The notes beneath the pieces were generated by a model, which saw only the letters and a program-made list of their open reading frames with translations, had not been told where the DNA came from and made no database searches. This document shows positions 51,965 to 60,470 of a stretch of DNA of 64,000 nt, one piece after another. How positions within the stretch are numbered: the first letter of the stretch is position 1; each line of letters begins with the position of its first letter. The DNA comes from a bacterium. Its GTDB lineage: Bacteria; Planctomycetota; UBA1135; UBA2386. Both the position numbers and the translations under genes were made by a program. The stretch is from NCBI GenBank assembly GCA_030432695.1, contig JAUILN010000020.1, positions 62,001-126,000 on the forward strand. Reading direction: 5' to 3'.

Positions 51965-54949
51965 TCAGAACGTCCCCAACGTCAACCGCAGCGCGTCGCC
52001 CAGCTCGAAGCCGAGCGCGTTGGTCGACGGGCCACTCACCTGCTGCACCACGATCTGCACGTCGTCGAGAGCCGGAGTGCCCGGCAACGGCAGGCTCAAC
52101 GACCAGGGCGCTGCCGCGTCGGCGACGAACAGCAGCGTCCCGAAGCCCGCCGCCTGCAGGTGCAGCACGCATCCCGAGCCGAGCACCGACGGCGTCACCG
52201 CCGGCAGGCCGAGCAGGATCGCGCCGAGCCTGCCAGCCGGACCCCCGCCGCCGCGCAGCGTGAAGGAAGCCCCGAGCACCGGGTCCTCGCTCTCCAGCCA
52301 CGCCACCCGGTTGCCGATCCCGCAGCCCGCGCCGATCCGCTGCGCGCTGGCGCCGGTGCGCACCACCCACGGCTCGCTGCCGTGCATGCCTTCGTCGTGG
52401 TCGAGGTAGAGCCGGCCGCCGCTCTCGACGAACATCGAATCGCAGACCGCGCCGGCCAGCACCTGGGTGGTCCCCGCGGTCGTGCCGTCGCTGCGCCACA
52501 GCATCGGCGCGGTGCCGCCGGTGCGGATCCAGAACTCCTCGCCGGTCGCGCCGGCGACTCGCGGGTCGGCCGAACCGGGACCCGGGACCAGGTCGGCGAC
52601 CAGTCGGGCGCCGGTACCCGACAGCAGCCAGGGTTCGCGGCCGTGGATGCCGTCGTCCATCACGAACGCGAAGCGGTCGGGGCCGCAGGGCACCACCACC
52701 TCGATCGGACCCTGGGTGGTGCCGGGTGGGAACGGGTCGAACGGGACGGTCGCGGCGAGCGTGCCGTCGGTGAGCCACAGGCCGTTGGCGCCGGAGGCCC
52801 CGTCGCGGTCCTGGAACAGCAGCTGGTTGCCGAGCGCGGCGAGTGGCTGCACCCACGACCATGTCGGTCCGGGGCGGAGGTCGAGCACGGTGGTGCCGCC
52901 GGGCGTGCCGTCGGTGCTCCACAGCTCCAGGCCTGCGCCGTTGCCGTCATCGGCGGTGAAGTACACCCGACCGCGCACCGGCATCAGGTGTTCGGGTCGG
53001 AAGCCCGGGAAGCTGTGCAGCAGGGTCGGAGTCGCGCCGTCGCAGCGCCACAGCCCGTCGACGCCCTGCACGAACACCGAGGTGATCGCCCACTGGCCGA
53101 GCCGCGAGAGGCCGAAGGCGAACGGGCTGCCGGTGCCGCCGAAGTTCACCGTGGTCGCGACGCCGGCCCGGTAGTGGACGAGCTGCTGGCCGGAGAACCA
53201 CGCCGAGTCGCCGATCACCAGGCTGTCGAGCAGCGGGCGCGAGCCGGGCAGGGTGGCGAAGGTCGGCCCGGGCATGGGGCCAGCACCGCGGTCGATCCAC
53301 AGGCGGGTGCCGAGCGTCGCATCGTCGATCAGCAGCACGAGCTCGCCGCCGACCACGAACTGCCGCGGATTGCCGTCCTCGTTGAGCTGCCGCATCTCCT
53401 GGTTGGCGGGCAGGGTGAACAGCGGTGTGGTTCCGGTGGTGGTGCCGTCGCTCTGCCACGGCGCCACGTCGGGTGTCGCGGCCAGGAGTCCGAGCCGACC
53501 CGCACGGTCGATCCCGGTCTCGGGTCGGGAGCCGGCGGTCTGGTTGGGTGCCGAGGCGGCGAGGTTCACCAAGAGTGAGGTGCCCGCCACGGTGCCGTCC
53601 GTGATCCAGGGTTCACTGCCGTGCAGATCGTCGCGGGCCGCGAACACCACGCGGTTGCCGAGCGGCACGAAGCCGAACGGGCTGGACGAAGCGCTGCCTG
53701 CTCGCAGGTCGGCGAGCAGGCCGGTGCCGGCCGGGGTGCCGTCGGAGATCCACAGCTCCTCGCCCGCCGCGGAGGTCCCGGCGCGGAACAGGAGCGCGTT
53801 GCCGAGGCGGCACGAGTCGGTCGAGACGAGGCGTGCCGTGGGTGCGAGCAGCGACGTGCCGGCGGGAGTGCCGTCGGTGACGTGCAGGCGGTCCTGAGCA
53901 CGTACCAGCACGCGACCGGTCGGCAGCACGCCGAGGAAGCGCGGGTTGGCACTGCCGCTGCCGGTCACGAACTCGAACAGCCGCCGGGTGCCGCCGGCGG
54001 TCCCGTCGGTGGCCCAGGGTTCGTCGCCGTGCGCAGGGTCGAAGCCGATGAACCACAGCTCGTTGCCGACCCGTAGACCGGTCGCGCGGCGGGCGGTGGT
54101 GAGCGGAAGGTTGAGGGGGCTGGTGCCGGCAGGGGTGCCGTCGCTGACCCACAGCGCTGCACCGCCGACCGGCGCGTTGACCACACCGAGCACCACGTCG
54201 CCGTTCGGCAGGCTGCCCAGCACGTACGGATCGCTCGACAGCGGACCGGGCAGGATGTCGGCGCAGAGCACGGTGCCCTGGGACGTGCCGTCGGTCGCCC
54301 ACAGTTCGCGACCGAGCTGGCCGTCGCTGGCGCTGAACACCACGCGGCCCGGGACGGAGTGCAGATCCTGGGGCGAGGAGCTGTCGACACCGGGGTCGAG
54401 GTCGATCAGCCGCCGGGTGCCCATCGGGGTCCCGTCGGTGATCCAGGGTTCGATCCCGCCTGTGGGGTCGTGGGCGGCGAACACCATGCGGTTGCCGAGC
54501 GGCGTGAACGACCGCGGTCCGGCGTGGGTGCTGCCGGGGTGCGTCTGCATCAGCATCCGGGTGCCGGTGGGCGTGCCGTCGGTGAGCCAGACCTCGGGGC
54601 CGGCCCTCTGGTCCTCCGACGCGAAGATCCAGCCGGTGCCGAACGGCGTCAGGTCCCAGATCCGCGTGTCGAAGCCGCCGGGTCCCGGTTCGTGGTCGAG
54701 GAACAGCGCGGTGTTGGCCGCGGTCCCGTCGCTGACGAACATCGCGCCGCCGGTCGGTGTGGTCTCGGCGTGGAACAGCACCCGCGCGCCGAATGCCTGG
54801 AAGTCGCTCGGCCAGGACGACGGCTCGGGCGGTGGCGCGGTGTTCAGGTCACGCAGCAGTTGCGGGACCTGGGCGGTGGCTGGAGCGCAGAGGGCGAGCG
54901 CTATGAGCAGGACGCGAAGGTCCGTTCTTCCCCGGACGGCAGAGCACAT
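51965..54949 (-). CDS. secreted SDGT-repeat beta-propeller protein
   Basis: 994 residues with a signal peptide (LRVLLIALALCAPATAQ). About thirteen repeats of 45-60 residues carry a W-x-[ST]-D-G-T-x-x-G-T motif, such as WLTDGTPTGT, WITDGTPMGT, WATDGTSQGT and WVSDGTPAGT, alternating with F-x-x-L-G-N-R-x-V-F-x-A. This is the ELWxSDGTxxGT repeat, predicted to form propellers, common in large secreted proteins of marine bacteria. The C-terminal 120 residues (ending ALGFELGDALRLTLGTF) are a different beta domain shared with other secreted proteins here. The ATG at 54949 gives a good signal peptide. Function unknown. Confidence 0.88.
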   Translation of the reverse strand: MCSAVRGRTDLRVLLIALALCAPATAQVPQLLRDLNTAPPPEPSSWPSDFQAFGARVLFHAETTPTGGAMFVSDGTAANTALFLDHEPGPGGFDTRIWDLTPFGTGWIFASEDQRAGPEVWLTDGTPTGTRMLMQTHPGSTHAGPRSFTPLGNRMVFAAHDPTGGIEPWITDGTPMGTRRLIDLDPGVDSSSPQDLHSVPGRVVFSASDGQLGRELWATDGTSQGTVLCADILPGPLSSDPYVLGSLPNGDVVLGVVNAPVGGAALWVSDGTPAGTSPLNLPLTTARRATGLRVGNELWFIGFDPAHGDEPWATDGTAGGTRRLFEFVTGSGSANPRFLGVLPTGRVLVRAQDRLHVTDGTPAGTSLLAPTARLVSTDSCRLGNALLFRAGTSAAGEELWISDGTPAGTGLLADLRAGSASSSPFGFVPLGNRVVFAARDDLHGSEPWITDGTVAGTSLLVNLAASAPNQTAGSRPETGIDRAGRLGLLAATPDVAPWQSDGTTTGTTPLFTLPANQEMRQLNEDGNPRQFVVGGELVLLIDDATLGTRLWIDRGAGPMPGPTFATLPGSRPLLDSLVIGDSAWFSGQQLVHYRAGVATTVNFGGTGSPFAFGLSRLGQWAITSVFVQGVDGLWRCDGATPTLLHSFPGFRPEHLMPVRGRVYFTADDGNGAGLELWSTDGTPGGTTVLDLRPGPTWSWVQPLAALGNQLLFQDRDGASGANGLWLTDGTLAATVPFDPFPPGTTQGPIEVVVPCGPDRFAFVMDDGIHGREPWLLSGTGARLVADLVPGPGSADPRVAGATGEEFWIRTGGTAPMLWRSDGTTAGTTQVLAGAVCDSMFVESGGRLYLDHDEGMHGSEPWVVRTGASAQRIGAGCGIGNRVAWLESEDPVLGASFTLRGGGGPAGRLGAILLGLPAVTPSVLGSGCVLHLQAAGFGTLLFVADAAAPWSLSLPLPGTPALDDVQIVVQQVSGPSTNALGFELGDALRLTLGTF

Positions 54950-55007
54950 GAGTGGACGGACGCGAGGCGCGGCCGACCCACAGGATAGCGAATCTGCGCC
55001 GCGCCGA

Positions 55008-55727
55008 TCAGAAGTCGAACGACACCTGGACGATCTCCCAGGTGAAGTAGAAGTTGTCGCCTGCGACGTCACCCGGGAGGAAGTTGAACAGCGCGGTGGA
55101 GCCGAGGCGCGTCGAGCGGCCGGTGTTGAAGCGCACGCCGGCGCCGGCATTGAGCAGGACCCCGGTGTCGCTCTTCCGCCCGTCCTTGTCGAGGAAGGCG
55201 AGTCCGGCGCCGGCCTGGATGAACGGGGTGATCTTGTTCAGCGCCGAGCCCTCCTCGGCTTCGATCGGCAGGCGGTACTTGGCCTGGAAGAAGGGCGCGA
55301 TCAGCGTGTCATCCCCACCGAGTCCGACCTGCAGCGCGGGGCCCGCGGTGAGGTCCTCGTCGATCTCGAAGTCGAGCGCCGCGCCGATCAGGGCCATGCT
55401 CGGCGACAGCGCCAGGCCGAAACCGACCGGCAACTGGGTCCCGGAGCCTTCCTCGCCGTCCTGAAAGTTGGCGGTGCCGCTGGCGCGAGGTGGCCCGGCG
55501 CTGGCCGTGGTGGCCGGTGGGGGCGGCAGGTAGGTGGCGGGGAGCGTCGCGCTCACGCCGGCGGCGGGCTGGAAGCGGTCGAGGTCGACGGTCGGTGCTT
55601 CGAAGCCGGGCGTCGGTGCCGAGCGGAGCGGCGGTCGGGTGGACGAGCAGGCGGCGAGCAGCAACGCGCTGCCGACGATGAAGCCACGGACGAGGAGGGA
55701 GCCCAGGCTCCCGGACGATGCGATCAT
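55008..55727 (-). CDS. outer-membrane beta-barrel-like lipoprotein
   Basis: 239 residues: signal with lipobox (VGSALLLAACSS), a proline-rich linker and a C-terminal half with alternating amphipathic strands, PVGFGLALSPSMALIGAALD, AGPALQVGLGGDD, APFFQAKYRLPIE and NFYFTWEIVQVSFDF. It ends with an aromatic residue, as many outer-membrane barrels do. It is likely a small surface protein. The ATG at 55727 begins the signal. It lies in the minus-strand run of secreted proteins, 106 bp after the vWA gene. Confidence 0.72.
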   Translation of the reverse strand: MIASSGSLGSLLVRGFIVGSALLLAACSSTRPPLRSAPTPGFEAPTVDLDRFQPAAGVSATLPATYLPPPPATTASAGPPRASGTANFQDGEEGSGTQLPVGFGLALSPSMALIGAALDFEIDEDLTAGPALQVGLGGDDTLIAPFFQAKYRLPIEAEEGSALNKITPFIQAGAGLAFLDKDGRKSDTGVLLNAGAGVRFNTGRSTRLGSTALFNFLPGDVAGDNFYFTWEIVQVSFDF

Positions 55728-55833
55728 GGCGGTTCTCCGAGGGCCGTCGGAGCGACGGCCGGGCCGCTGACGATGTCCCGGCGGGCCAGCCGTGGCAAGC
55801 GCGCGGCCTGGTCGCGCTGCGGTAAGCCGCCGG

Positions 55834-57717
55834 TCAGCGATCCCTGGGATCGGTCTGGACCAGATCGCGGGCGGCGCGCACCAGCCGCTCCAACTCCGCC
55901 CGGTCACCGCGGGGGTCGGGGCTGTCGATCGATTCCAGCAGGCGGAGCACGCCGTCCCAGTCGAGCTGACCGGCGAACGACGAATCGCGCAGCAACATGG
56001 CGAAACCGGCGATGCCGGCGGCGAGGCGGGTGTCGGGGCTCGGGTCGGTCGGCTCGGCGCCGACCGGGAACTCGCGCCGTTCGCTGGTCGCCGCACCCGG
56101 CCGCTTGGCGCGCACCTTCACGAAGGCCAGTTCGTTGCGCCGCGCCTCGTCGGTGGTTGCTGGCTCGCTCTCGTGCTCGGCTTCAGGCTGATACCGCAGC
56201 GGGTCGACCGGCGGAGCCGGCGGTTCGACACCGACCGGGATGATCTCGTAGAGCGCGGTCACCTGGTGGCCAGCCCCGAGGTCACCGGCGTCCTTGCGGT
56301 CGTCGTTGAAGTCCTCGGCGGCCAGCGCGCGGTTCTCGTAGCCGATCTGCCGGTAGCGTCCGACCAGGCTCGGGTTGAACTCGATCTGCACCTTCACGTC
56401 CTGCGCGGCGACCAGAAGCGTCGACGCGCGGTCCTCCACCAACACGCGCCGCGCCTCGGTGATCGAGTCCACGTAGGCGTAGTTGCCATTGCCGTGGTCG
56501 GCGAGCGCCTCGAGCTTCGCACCCTTGAAGTTGCCGGTGCCGAAGCCGAGCGCGGTCAGATACACGCCGCGGTCGCGCTGCTCCTCGATCAGCGCGGTGA
56601 GTTCCTCTTCGCTGGAGACGCCGACGTTGAAGTCCCCGTCGGTGCACAGAACCACGCGGTTGATGGTCTCCTCGCCGGCGTGGCGCGCGGCGAGCTCGTA
56701 GGCGGTGAGGATGCCGGCCGAGCCGTGCGTGCTGCCGCCGGCGGTGAGGCGGTCGATCGCCGGCAGGATCTCCTGGTTCCGATCACCGGTGGTCGGTTCG
56801 AGTTGCACCGCCGCGTTGCCCGCGTAGGTCACGATCGCGATCCGGTCGACGCCGCGCAGCGTCGGGACCATCAGTCGCAGGCCGCGCTGGACCAGGCCGA
56901 GCTTGTTGTCCGGCCGCATCGAGCCCGAAGTGTCGATCAGGAACACCAGGTTGAGCGGCGGCAGGTCTTCGGCGTCGATCCGTTCGGTGGCCATGCCCAC
57001 CCGCAGCAGCAGGTGCGCGGGCTGCCAGGGGCAGGCGACCACTTCGGTGGCGACGGCGACCGGGAAGTCGCGGTCGATCGGCAGCGCCGACAGACCCGGG
57101 TAGCGGAAGAAGTTCACGAACTCCTCGATCCGCACCGCTTCGACCGGCGGAAGCTGCGCGTCCAGCAGGAAGCGCCGCGCGTTGGTCCACGACGCGGTGT
57201 CGACGTCGGTGGCGAAGGTCGACAGCGGGGTCTTCAGTGGCGACTGCCAGCCGTGCTCTTCGAAGCGCGAATACTCCTCGTTGCCGGCGCGGGCGCGGCT
57301 GCCGCCGAACTTGCCGCCGGCGCCGCCGCCGAGGCCGATCGCGCTGTTCCAGGCGTTGGAGTCGAAGCCCGACTCCTTGGACCGGCTGTCCGTGGGCTCG
57401 GCCTCGAAAACCTCGCTGTTCTCCACGACGACAGGAGTCTCCGAGTCCCCGATGACGACCTCCTGCAGCGGTTCGGTGATCGGCTCCTCCGTCCGCGGCG
57501 TCTGCGTCTCTGCCGCGATCTCGGCCTGGTCTGGAGAACCGATCTCCTCGACCTCCTCCGGCTTCTCGGCCTCCTCCGTTTCCTCTGCGGGCTCGGCGAC
57601 CGCATGGTCCCGAGTGCGCTCCGTCGGGGTGGGAGTCGAGCCGTCGTCGGAGTCGTTGCAGGCGGTCAGGCCTAGTGCCAGCAGGATGGAGATCGTGCGT
57701 GTCGCGGAGATGTTCAT
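55834..57717 (-). CDS. YfbK-like von Willebrand factor A lipoprotein
   Basis: 627 residues with a lipobox (LLALGLTACND), an acidic threonine/glutamate-rich linker and the YfbK-type architecture. An N-terminal domain contains STFATDVDTASWTNARRFL and VRIEEFVNFFRY, then comes the vWA domain with the MIDAS motif NLVFLIDTSGSM and downstream T-x-G-x-S and DGDFNVGVS, then a DUF3520-like C-terminal domain (NELAFVKVRAKRP). The domain binds a metal-dependent protein ligand. It is widespread in planctomycetes; its partner is not evident here. The ATG at 57717 begins the signal sequence. Confidence 0.9.
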   Translation of the reverse strand: MNISATRTISILLALGLTACNDSDDGSTPTPTERTRDHAVAEPAEETEEAEKPEEVEEIGSPDQAEIAAETQTPRTEEPITEPLQEVVIGDSETPVVVENSEVFEAEPTDSRSKESGFDSNAWNSAIGLGGGAGGKFGGSRARAGNEEYSRFEEHGWQSPLKTPLSTFATDVDTASWTNARRFLLDAQLPPVEAVRIEEFVNFFRYPGLSALPIDRDFPVAVATEVVACPWQPAHLLLRVGMATERIDAEDLPPLNLVFLIDTSGSMRPDNKLGLVQRGLRLMVPTLRGVDRIAIVTYAGNAAVQLEPTTGDRNQEILPAIDRLTAGGSTHGSAGILTAYELAARHAGEETINRVVLCTDGDFNVGVSSEEELTALIEEQRDRGVYLTALGFGTGNFKGAKLEALADHGNGNYAYVDSITEARRVLVEDRASTLLVAAQDVKVQIEFNPSLVGRYRQIGYENRALAAEDFNDDRKDAGDLGAGHQVTALYEIIPVGVEPPAPPVDPLRYQPEAEHESEPATTDEARRNELAFVKVRAKRPGAATSERREFPVGAEPTDPSPDTRLAAGIAGFAMLLRDSSFAGQLDWDGVLRLLESIDSPDPRGDRAELERLVRAARDLVQTDPRDR

Positions 57718-57790
57718 GGAGCTCCCGAAGGGTCGGGAGCCCTGAACGTGATTCCCGGCGCGCGGGTTCAGGTCTCGGGAATCGCTGTCG

Positions 57791-58696
57791 TCAGCGATCC
57801 CGCACGCGCCAGCGGCCGTCGACGAACCGGAACGAGATCTCGTCGCCGGGTGCGCCCTGCACCTCGAGTTCGATCAGCTCCTGGTCTGCCCCGACCACCA
57901 CGTTGCGACGCTGGACCTCGAGCAGCACGTCGCGCATCTGGTTCGGCTTGTCCTCGTCGGAGGCGAAGTCCTCGACCACGTCGCCGATTTCGTCCTCGTG
58001 CTCGGCCAGGAACTCCGGCTCCGCGTAGGTGCGGATCAACTGCTCGTAGTTCTTGGAGTCGAGCAACGTGAGCATGCCGGCGATCGCCGCATCGAAGGCC
58101 TGCTGGCGCGGGTGGACCTTCGGCGCGGTCCACGACGCGGTCAACCGGTGCGTGCCCCAGTGCACGGTCAGCTTGCCGGCGCGTGCATCCTGCTCGGAGC
58201 TGGCGAGTCGCAGGGTCAGCTCCTTGGCCATCGCGTCGGCCTTGCCGTACCCGAGCGCGATCGCCGTGGTGGGCTCGACGGCGTCCGGTTGGTTCGGCAG
58301 CACTCGTTCGCGGCGGATCACGGCGAAGTCGATCAGCAGCAGCGCGAAGTCACCCTTCGCATCCCGGCGCAGCGCGAGGCCGTAGTGACCGGGCGCCACC
58401 TGCTGGCCACCGAGCACCATCGGCAGACCGACCTCGATCGAGGCCCAGGCGTCCTTGCCGAGCCGGAACGAGCCGCTGCGGTCGGAGGCGACCAGGGCGT
58501 CGTACTCGTCCTTCCAGCCAGGTGCGCCGTACTGGATCGTGGTGATGCCGGCGAAGGTCTCGCCGTCGAAGAACGCAAGGCCGGTCGACTGGCGCGGGGC
58601 GTGGATCTCGTAGGCGACCGACTGGGCGTTGGTGCTTTGGATCGGGGAGAGGAGCGCGCCGAAGGCCAAGAGCGCGAGCGGACGGAGGTGGTTCAT
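57791..58696 (-). CDS. secreted protein with a DUF2911-like beta domain
   Basis: 301 residues with a signal peptide (LRPLALLAFGALLSPIQSTN, then A-Q). The middle region has TTIQYGAPGWKDEYDALVAS, VLGGQQVAPGHYGLALRRDA and GDFALLLIDFAVIR. This pattern of a strand, a G-x-Y turn and a basic strand is like DUF2911 proteins, but the match is weak. A C-terminal segment of about 90 residues (AAIAGMLTLLDSKNYEQLIR, then a beta hairpin ending GRWRVRDR) resembles a small stress- or nuclear-transport-factor-like domain. Function unknown. It lies 73 bp upstream of the vWA gene on the same strand. Confidence 0.65.
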   Translation of the reverse strand: MNHLRPLALLAFGALLSPIQSTNAQSVAYEIHAPRQSTGLAFFDGETFAGITTIQYGAPGWKDEYDALVASDRSGSFRLGKDAWASIEVGLPMVLGGQQVAPGHYGLALRRDAKGDFALLLIDFAVIRRERVLPNQPDAVEPTTAIALGYGKADAMAKELTLRLASSEQDARAGKLTVHWGTHRLTASWTAPKVHPRQQAFDAAIAGMLTLLDSKNYEQLIRTYAEPEFLAEHEDEIGDVVEDFASDEDKPNQMRDVLLEVQRRNVVVGADQELIELEVQGAPGDEISFRFVDGRWRVRDR

Positions 58697-58860
58697 GCGC
58701 GCAGCGTAGCGAGATCTCACTTGTGCGCTGAACAGGACCGTCCTGACTCGGGCGGATCCGGCGTTGGCCTCACGCGACTGGGCACGCCAGTGGTGCTTCG
58801 CGGACGTCCGCGAGAGATGGCGCCGCTCCAGAGATTCGCGCGCCTGTCGTGCTGCCGATT

Positions 58861-59436
58861 TCAATCGCCTGTCGACGCCGCCCACTCGTCGCGGAGTGAT
58901 GCGAAGATGACATCGTCGACCCATTCACCGCGAAACCAGAGGCTCCGACGGAAGTGCGCCTCGCGGTGCATGCCGAGCGATTCGAACAGGCGTACGGAGG
59001 CGTGGTTGCGCGGATCCACCGAGGCGAAGACGCGGTGCTGGGCCAGTGGCCCGAACAGCAGGGCGAGGGCGGCACGCAGTGCTTCGCCGGCATGACCTTG
59101 GCCTTGGTGCGCCGGGGCCACGGTGATGCCGAGTTCCGCCTCGGCGCGGTTGGCGGTGAAGTGCAGGCCGAGGTCGCCGATCAGAGTCGCGTCGGCGTCA
59201 CGCGGCCGGATCGCGAGCTGGTACCACGAGTCGCGCTCGCCGAGTTCCACCTTCGCCATGCGCTCGATGAAGGCCGCGACCTCGTCGATGCTCGCTGGGG
59301 ACCAATCCTGGTAGCGGCTCACCTCCGGATCCGAGCGATAGGCGAACATCGTCGGCGCATCTTCGACGCGCAAGGGGTCGAGTCGGAGCCGGTCGGTGAG
59401 CAGGGGCAGGAGTCGCGGTCCATCTGGGCTCGTCAC
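58861..59436 (-). CDS. GNAT-family N-acetyltransferase (RimJ/RimL type)
   Basis: 191 residues with LLTDRLRLDPLRVEDAPTM at the N-terminus, AELGITVAPAHQGQGHAGEA as the acetyl-CoA pyrophosphate loop (Q-G-x-G-x-A) and NHASVRLFESLGMHREAHFR, the characteristic C-terminal block of the RimJ/RimL group. These enzymes acetylate N-termini of proteins or small amines; the substrate is not predictable. The start is a GTG at 59436 that fits the family N-terminus. It overlaps, as GTGA, the stop of a possible 90-residue reading frame upstream. Confidence 0.9.
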   Translation of the reverse strand: MTSPDGPRLLPLLTDRLRLDPLRVEDAPTMFAYRSDPEVSRYQDWSPASIDEVAAFIERMAKVELGERDSWYQLAIRPRDADATLIGDLGLHFTANRAEAELGITVAPAHQGQGHAGEALRAALALLFGPLAQHRVFASVDPRNHASVRLFESLGMHREAHFRRSLWFRGEWVDDVIFASLRDEWAASTGD

Positions 59437-59705
59437 GCGGCAAGCGTAACAAGCTCACGGTTGGTCTCGTGCACCGGCAGGATCGGACCGGGTCGTTCCG
59501 TTCTGGAGCGGCCACCGGCGCCAGCGAGCGGCGTCGCCATCGTGCCGCTATCCGGTACTGCGCGGTGCCAGTCCTCGTAGAACAGCTCCACGCGCCGGAC
59601 CGTCTCGTGCTCCGACGCGATGCCGATCGCAGTGGTCGGTGACCGGAATGCCATGGTCGAGATCCATGCCGAACTATGGACGACCTTGTGCGGTCGCACC
59701 ACCAT
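59433..59705 (-). CDS. possible small gene upstream of the acetyltransferase
   Basis: A 90-codon frame whose stop overlaps the GTG start of the acetyltransferase (GTGA), as in other coupled pairs of this window. The sequence, for example VELFYEDWHRAVPDSG, matches nothing I recognise and has no clear codon-use signal; an internal ATG could give about 73 residues. It may equally be chance. Confidence 0.25.
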   Translation of the reverse strand: MVVRPHKVVHSSAWISTMAFRSPTTAIGIASEHETVRRVELFYEDWHRAVPDSGTMATPLAGAGGRSRTERPGPILPVHETNRELVTLAA

Positions 59706-59827
59706 CGGGCACCTTCGCGATGTAGGAATGGTCCATCAGCGCGAGCGCCTGACGTTCGGCCTCCGATCGGACCACCGGCCCGGAGCGGTGGCTTGCGAAT
59801 CCCGCGTCGCGCGGCAACATCCATCCC
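59437..59827. other. 391-bp divergent gap between the acetyltransferase and an ECF sigma gene
   Basis: Apart from the weak 90-codon frame on the minus strand, I see no gene or RNA. It must contain the promoter of the sigma gene at 59828 and that of the minus-strand unit. No clear -35/-10 pair stands out. Confidence 0.4.
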
Positions 59828-60451
59828 GTGAAGCCGGAAGACGCCTTGGAGCCGCAGGACGCCGCGAAGCCGCAAGACGACCGAATCGTTCGGGCGACGG
59901 AAGGCGATGCCGACGAGCTCGAGCAGCTGATCCGTGAGGCCACGGCCGATCTGCGGCGCGGGCTCTCGATCCAACCGCTGTGGAGTCGCAGCCTCGACGT
60001 CGACGATGTCCTGCAGGTGACCTACCTCGAAGCGTTCCTCCGGATCCGGACCCTCGAGCAGCGCACGGTCACCGGCTTCCGCACCTGGCTGCGGCGGATC
60101 GCCGAGAACAACCTGCGCGATGCGGTGCGGGCGCTGGGTCGCGACAAGCGGCCCGATCCCCGGCAACGCGTGACCCGCGGACCCGAGGGCGAGTCGGCGC
60201 GCACGCTGTTCGCCGCGATGGTCGGCGAGTGCGCGACCGCGGGCGGTCAGGCGTCGCGCGCCGAGGAGATCGAGCGCTTGCGTGCCGCGATTTCGCAGCT
60301 CCCGCCCGCCTACCGCACCGTGATCGAGGAGGTCGACCTCGCCGAGCGGTCGGTCGCGGAGGTGGCGCGGGATCTCGAGCGCAGCGAGGGGGCTACGCAC
60401 ATGCTGCGCTCGCGTGCCAGGGACCGCCTCCGCGAACTGCTGATCCGGTGA
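59828..60451 (+). CDS. ECF sigma factor
   Basis: 207 residues with a GTG start at 59828. The first 20 residues are charged and repetitive (K-P-E-D-A-L-E-P-Q-D-A-A-K-P-Q-D). Region 2 is SLDVDDVLQVTYLEAFLRIR and FRTWLRRIAENNLRDAVRAL; region 4 is LPPAYRTVIEEVDLAERSVA with the helix ending HMLRSRARDRLRELL. The group resembles kinase-linked planctomycete ECF factors. The nearest kinase is the plus-strand gene at 62767, separated by a minus-strand gene, so a link is only suggested. No anti-sigma gene adjoins. Confidence 0.88.
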   Translation: MKPEDALEPQDAAKPQDDRIVRATEGDADELEQLIREATADLRRGLSIQPLWSRSLDVDDVLQVTYLEAFLRIRTLEQRTVTGFRTWLRRIAENNLRDAVRALGRDKRPDPRQRVTRGPEGESARTLFAAMVGECATAGGQASRAEEIERLRAAISQLPPAYRTVIEEVDLAERSVAEVARDLERSEGATHMLRSRARDRLRELLIR

Positions 60452-60470
60452 GCGGATCAGTGCCTCCGAG

